Source: Oxalobacteraceae bacterium
GTDB taxonomy: Bacteria; Pseudomonadota; Gammaproteobacteria; Burkholderiales; Burkholderiaceae_D
NCBI GenBank assembly: GCA_003537575.1
Contig: DPRS01000067.1
Span: forward strand, 1 to 22,365
Length of the DNA: 22,365 nucleotides
Direction of reading: 5' to 3'
Of the stretch, positions 22,065 to 22,365 are shown piece by piece; the stretch's first letter is position 1, and each line of letters starts with the position of its first letter. The notes under the pieces are model-generated. The model searched no databases and was not told the DNA's origin. It saw only the letters and a program-made list of their open reading frames with translations. The translations under genes and the position numbers were made by a program.

Positions 22065-22099
22065 TGCTAAAATCAATGTTTTAGCAAGCATGTTATAAA
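22065..22099 (+). promoter_or_regulatory. Dyad and extended -10 box upstream of maeB
   Basis: TGCTAAAA (22065-22072) and TTTTAGCA (22079-22086) are perfect 8-bp arms around TCAATG. Just downstream, TGT-TATAAA (22091-22099) resembles an extended -10 element (TGn plus TATAAT-like). If that promoter is used, the dyad covers the -35 region, as an operator would. If transcription starts further upstream, the dyad is a leader hairpin 22 bases before the ATG. Confidence 0.4.
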
Positions 22100-22108
22100 G
22101 GCCGTTCG

Positions 22109-22365
22109 ATGGATTCCGAAAAAAGCCGCAAAGAGCAGGTGCGCCAGCAACTGCGCGAGTCTGCACTCTACTACCACCAGTTCCCCACCCCCGGCAAGAT
22201 CAGCGTCACCCCCACCAAGCAACTGACCAACCAGCGCGACATGGCCATGGCGTACTCGCCGGGCGTGGCCGCGGCCTGTGAAGAGATCGTTGCCGACCCG
22301 AATAATGCGTTCAAGTACACCGCGCGCGGCAACCTGGTGGCGGTGATCACCAACGGCACCGCCGT
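22109..22365 (+). CDS. maeB: NADP-dependent malic enzyme, 5' end (partial)
   Basis: 85 complete codons before the window ends. The N-terminus carries the malic enzyme signature YYHQFPTPGKIS (about 22-33), then VTPTKQLTNQRDMAMAYSPG (34-53), GVAAACEEI (53-61) and KYTARGNLVAVITNGTAV at the cut edge. This matches the large MaeB type, normally about 750-770 residues with a C-terminal phosphotransacetylase-like domain that cannot be checked here. The enzyme oxidatively decarboxylates malate to pyruvate, usually giving NADPH. AAAGG sits about 7 bases before the ATG and would serve as ribosome-binding site if the mRNA has a leader. Confidence 0.94.
   Translation, partial: MDSEKSRKEQVRQQLRESALYYHQFPTPGKISVTPTKQLTNQRDMAMAYSPGVAAACEEIVADPNNAFKYTARGNLVAVITNGTA

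Noticed and set aside
21925..22108. TPP riboswitch near thiL
   Set aside because: I searched for the THI-box core by eye on both strands and did not find it; thiL appears to have little or no leader.

Overview
The window looks like ordinary chromosome from a GC-rich betaproteobacterium of the order Burkholderiales, probably family Oxalobacteraceae (Herbaspirillum/Collimonas-like). This is inferred from protein style, codon use and gene order (aldolase-purC-purE-purK-tsaC; thiL-pgpA-pncC; a MaeB-type malic enzyme). No species can be named from the sequence alone. I see no phage, insertion sequence, CRISPR array, rRNA or tRNA gene.

Layout. 1-4161 (+): the 3' end of a class II fructose-bisphosphate aldolase gene with a hairpin terminator, then a tight purine operon (purC, purE, purK) followed at once by a long-form Sua5/TsaC gene for tRNA t6A. 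4338-4847 (-): a flavin reductase. 5053-5586 (+): msrA behind a TATAAT box. 5636-8074 (-): a run of hemerythrin-like protein, pdxH and cfa. 8166-9038 (+): tcdA, whose 3' end overlaps convergent thpR. 9014-10241 (-): thpR, a small three-helix membrane protein and a 67-residue zinc-ribbon protein. 10242-10612 has no standard-sized gene but holds a possible 53-residue reading frame and a hairpin. 10613-12616 (-): a GAF-GGDEF-EAL cyclic-di-GMP protein, divergent from dacB (12881-14302, +), with operator-like repeats between them. 14504-16869 (+): a DUF898 membrane protein overlapping an M48 metallopeptidase. These face a convergent lemA - secreted Gly-rich TPM protein - second TPM protein operon (18871 to 16918, -). 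19029-19856 (+): pyrF. 21924 to 19918 (-): thiL, pgpA, pncC. 22109-22365 (+): the start of a malic enzyme gene running off the window.

How it fits together. Most genes are housekeeping: purine, pyrimidine, PLP, thiamine and NAD salvage, phosphatidylglycerol synthesis, t6A/ct6A tRNA modification and oxidative repair. The part closest to a poorly described system is the envelope block 14504-18871, where DUF898, M48, LemA and two TPM proteins lie in two facing operons. Several start codons were moved inward from the longest open frame because of ribosome-binding sites, signal peptides or overlaps (tsaC, cfa, hemerythrin, thpR, dacB, pyrF, pncC, pgpA). Short repeats and dyads near promoters, and a 3 x 14 bp tandem repeat that includes the dacB stop codon, are the main non-coding signals.
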